Shown: in pieces, positions 63,757 through 64,000 of the stretch
How the letters are laid out: each line of letters opens with the position of its first letter
Position numbering within the stretch: the stretch's first letter is position 1
NCBI GenBank assembly: GCA_938041445.1
Contig: CALISO010000020.1
Location: 31,179-95,178, forward strand
Direction: 5' to 3'
Length of the DNA: 64,000 nucleotides
Origin: an uncultured Saprospiraceae bacterium
GTDB taxonomy: Bacteria > Bacteroidota > Bacteroidia > Chitinophagales > Saprospiraceae
Position numbers and translations under genes: made by a program
The notes under the pieces: model-generated
What the model saw: only the letters and a program-made list of their open reading frames with translations
Databases searched by the model: none
What the model was told of the DNA's origin: nothing

Positions 63757-64000
63757 ATGCAAAACAATGTAATACTAAGAAGATTGAGGTACACATTTGA
63801 CTTCAATGATGATACGATGATTAAGTTATTTAGTCTTGGTGGATTAGATGTCGATCGTGCTCAGATAAGCAATTGGCTCAAGAATGATGAAGATCCAGAT
63901 CATGTCAAGCTCAATGACAATCAACTTGCCACTTATCTCAATGGTTTAATAATATTGAAGAGAGGGAAGAGAGAAGGTCCACCTATGATCCCAGAAAAGC
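63757..64000 (+). CDS. DUF1456 (YehS-like) protein, N-terminal part
   Basis: The reading frame starts at an ATG at 63757 and runs off the window edge after about 81 residues. It begins MQNNVILRRLRYTFDFNDDT and continues ISNWLKNDEDPDHVKLNDNQL, then ATYLNGLIILKRGKREGP. This is the N-terminal repeat of DUF1456/YehS proteins, small cytoplasmic helical proteins of unknown function; the complete protein usually has two such repeats. Confidence 0.8.
   Translation, partial: MQNNVILRRLRYTFDFNDDTMIKLFSLGGLDVDRAQISNWLKNDEDPDHVKLNDNQLATYLNGLIILKRGKREGPPMIPEK

Noticed and set aside
1..64000. CRISPR array, prophage, insertion sequence or rRNA operon
   Set aside because: No regularly spaced repeats, transposase, integrase or phage genes, or rRNA segments were seen on either strand.

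Overview
The window is a stretch of chromosome from a member of the Bacteroidota. The evidence is type IX secretion components (a PorP/SprF-like protein and PorT), two large secreted proteins with C-terminal type IX sorting domains, TonB receptors with a carboxypeptidase-like N-terminal domain, a GWxTD protein, a fused CcsA/CcmF heme lyase, DUF5777 and DUF3822 proteins, candidate promoters with the TAnnTTTG -7 element, and almost no Shine-Dalgarno sequences. Composition looks AT-rich (roughly 40% GC by eye). Gene content fits an aerobic, probably marine, Saprospirales-like lineage, but that placement is inference. No phage, insertion sequence, CRISPR array or rRNA was seen.

Layout. 1-10400 is mostly on the minus strand: the edge of an FG-GAP lipoprotein, RNase HI, an EamA transporter, a 1028-residue secreted metallopeptidase, an ECF sigma operon, a PorP-like protein, RNase Z and a STAS protein, with tatD alone on the plus strand. 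10800-16060 is plus-strand housekeeping: clpC, infC-rpmI-rplT and holA. 16090-27900 is rich in cell-envelope genes: a GWxTD protein with a TonB receptor, a second TonB receptor, a small lipoprotein, a secreted CARDB protein and a DUF547 lipoprotein. 28000-33000 has a CBS protein, dgt, a rhomboid protease, an abnormal tRNA-like element, a rhodanese lipoprotein and a small barrel protein. 33100-39120 has a cytochrome c with a DUF5777 barrel, a bacilliredoxin, then gap and pgk behind a 618-base non-coding region. 39121-46722 is minus-strand: an overlapping chain ccsA, DUF2520, a 91-residue unknown and a lipid A-type acyltransferase, then an HMA-membrane fusion, hpf, an SH3 protein and a sugar-phosphate isomerase. 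46806-64000 has yraN, a TonB receptor, tsaD, DUF3822-rsmD, argS, glnS, porT/ubiE, a second ECF sigma operon, rfbB-rfbA, an ArsC-like protein, hemF and the edge of a DUF1456 gene.

How the genes work together. The PorP-like protein and PorT belong to the secretion route that would export the metallopeptidase and the CARDB protein. clpC, hpf, the two ECF systems and the bacilliredoxin are stress functions. gap and pgk are consecutive glycolytic steps. rfbA and rfbB supply dTDP-sugars. ccsA would mature cytochromes such as the one at 33095-34114.

The most unusual item is at 31506-31585 on the minus strand. It has a good tRNA acceptor stem, D-arm and T-arm, but its anticodon loop is replaced by a 16-nt tract containing the same heptamer twice, and nested inverted repeats flank it. 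Other points of interest are a D-to-G change in the RsmD catalytic motif, a sigma-linked protein that appears to span from cytoplasm to outer membrane, and an HMA domain fused to a MauE/DoxX-like membrane domain.
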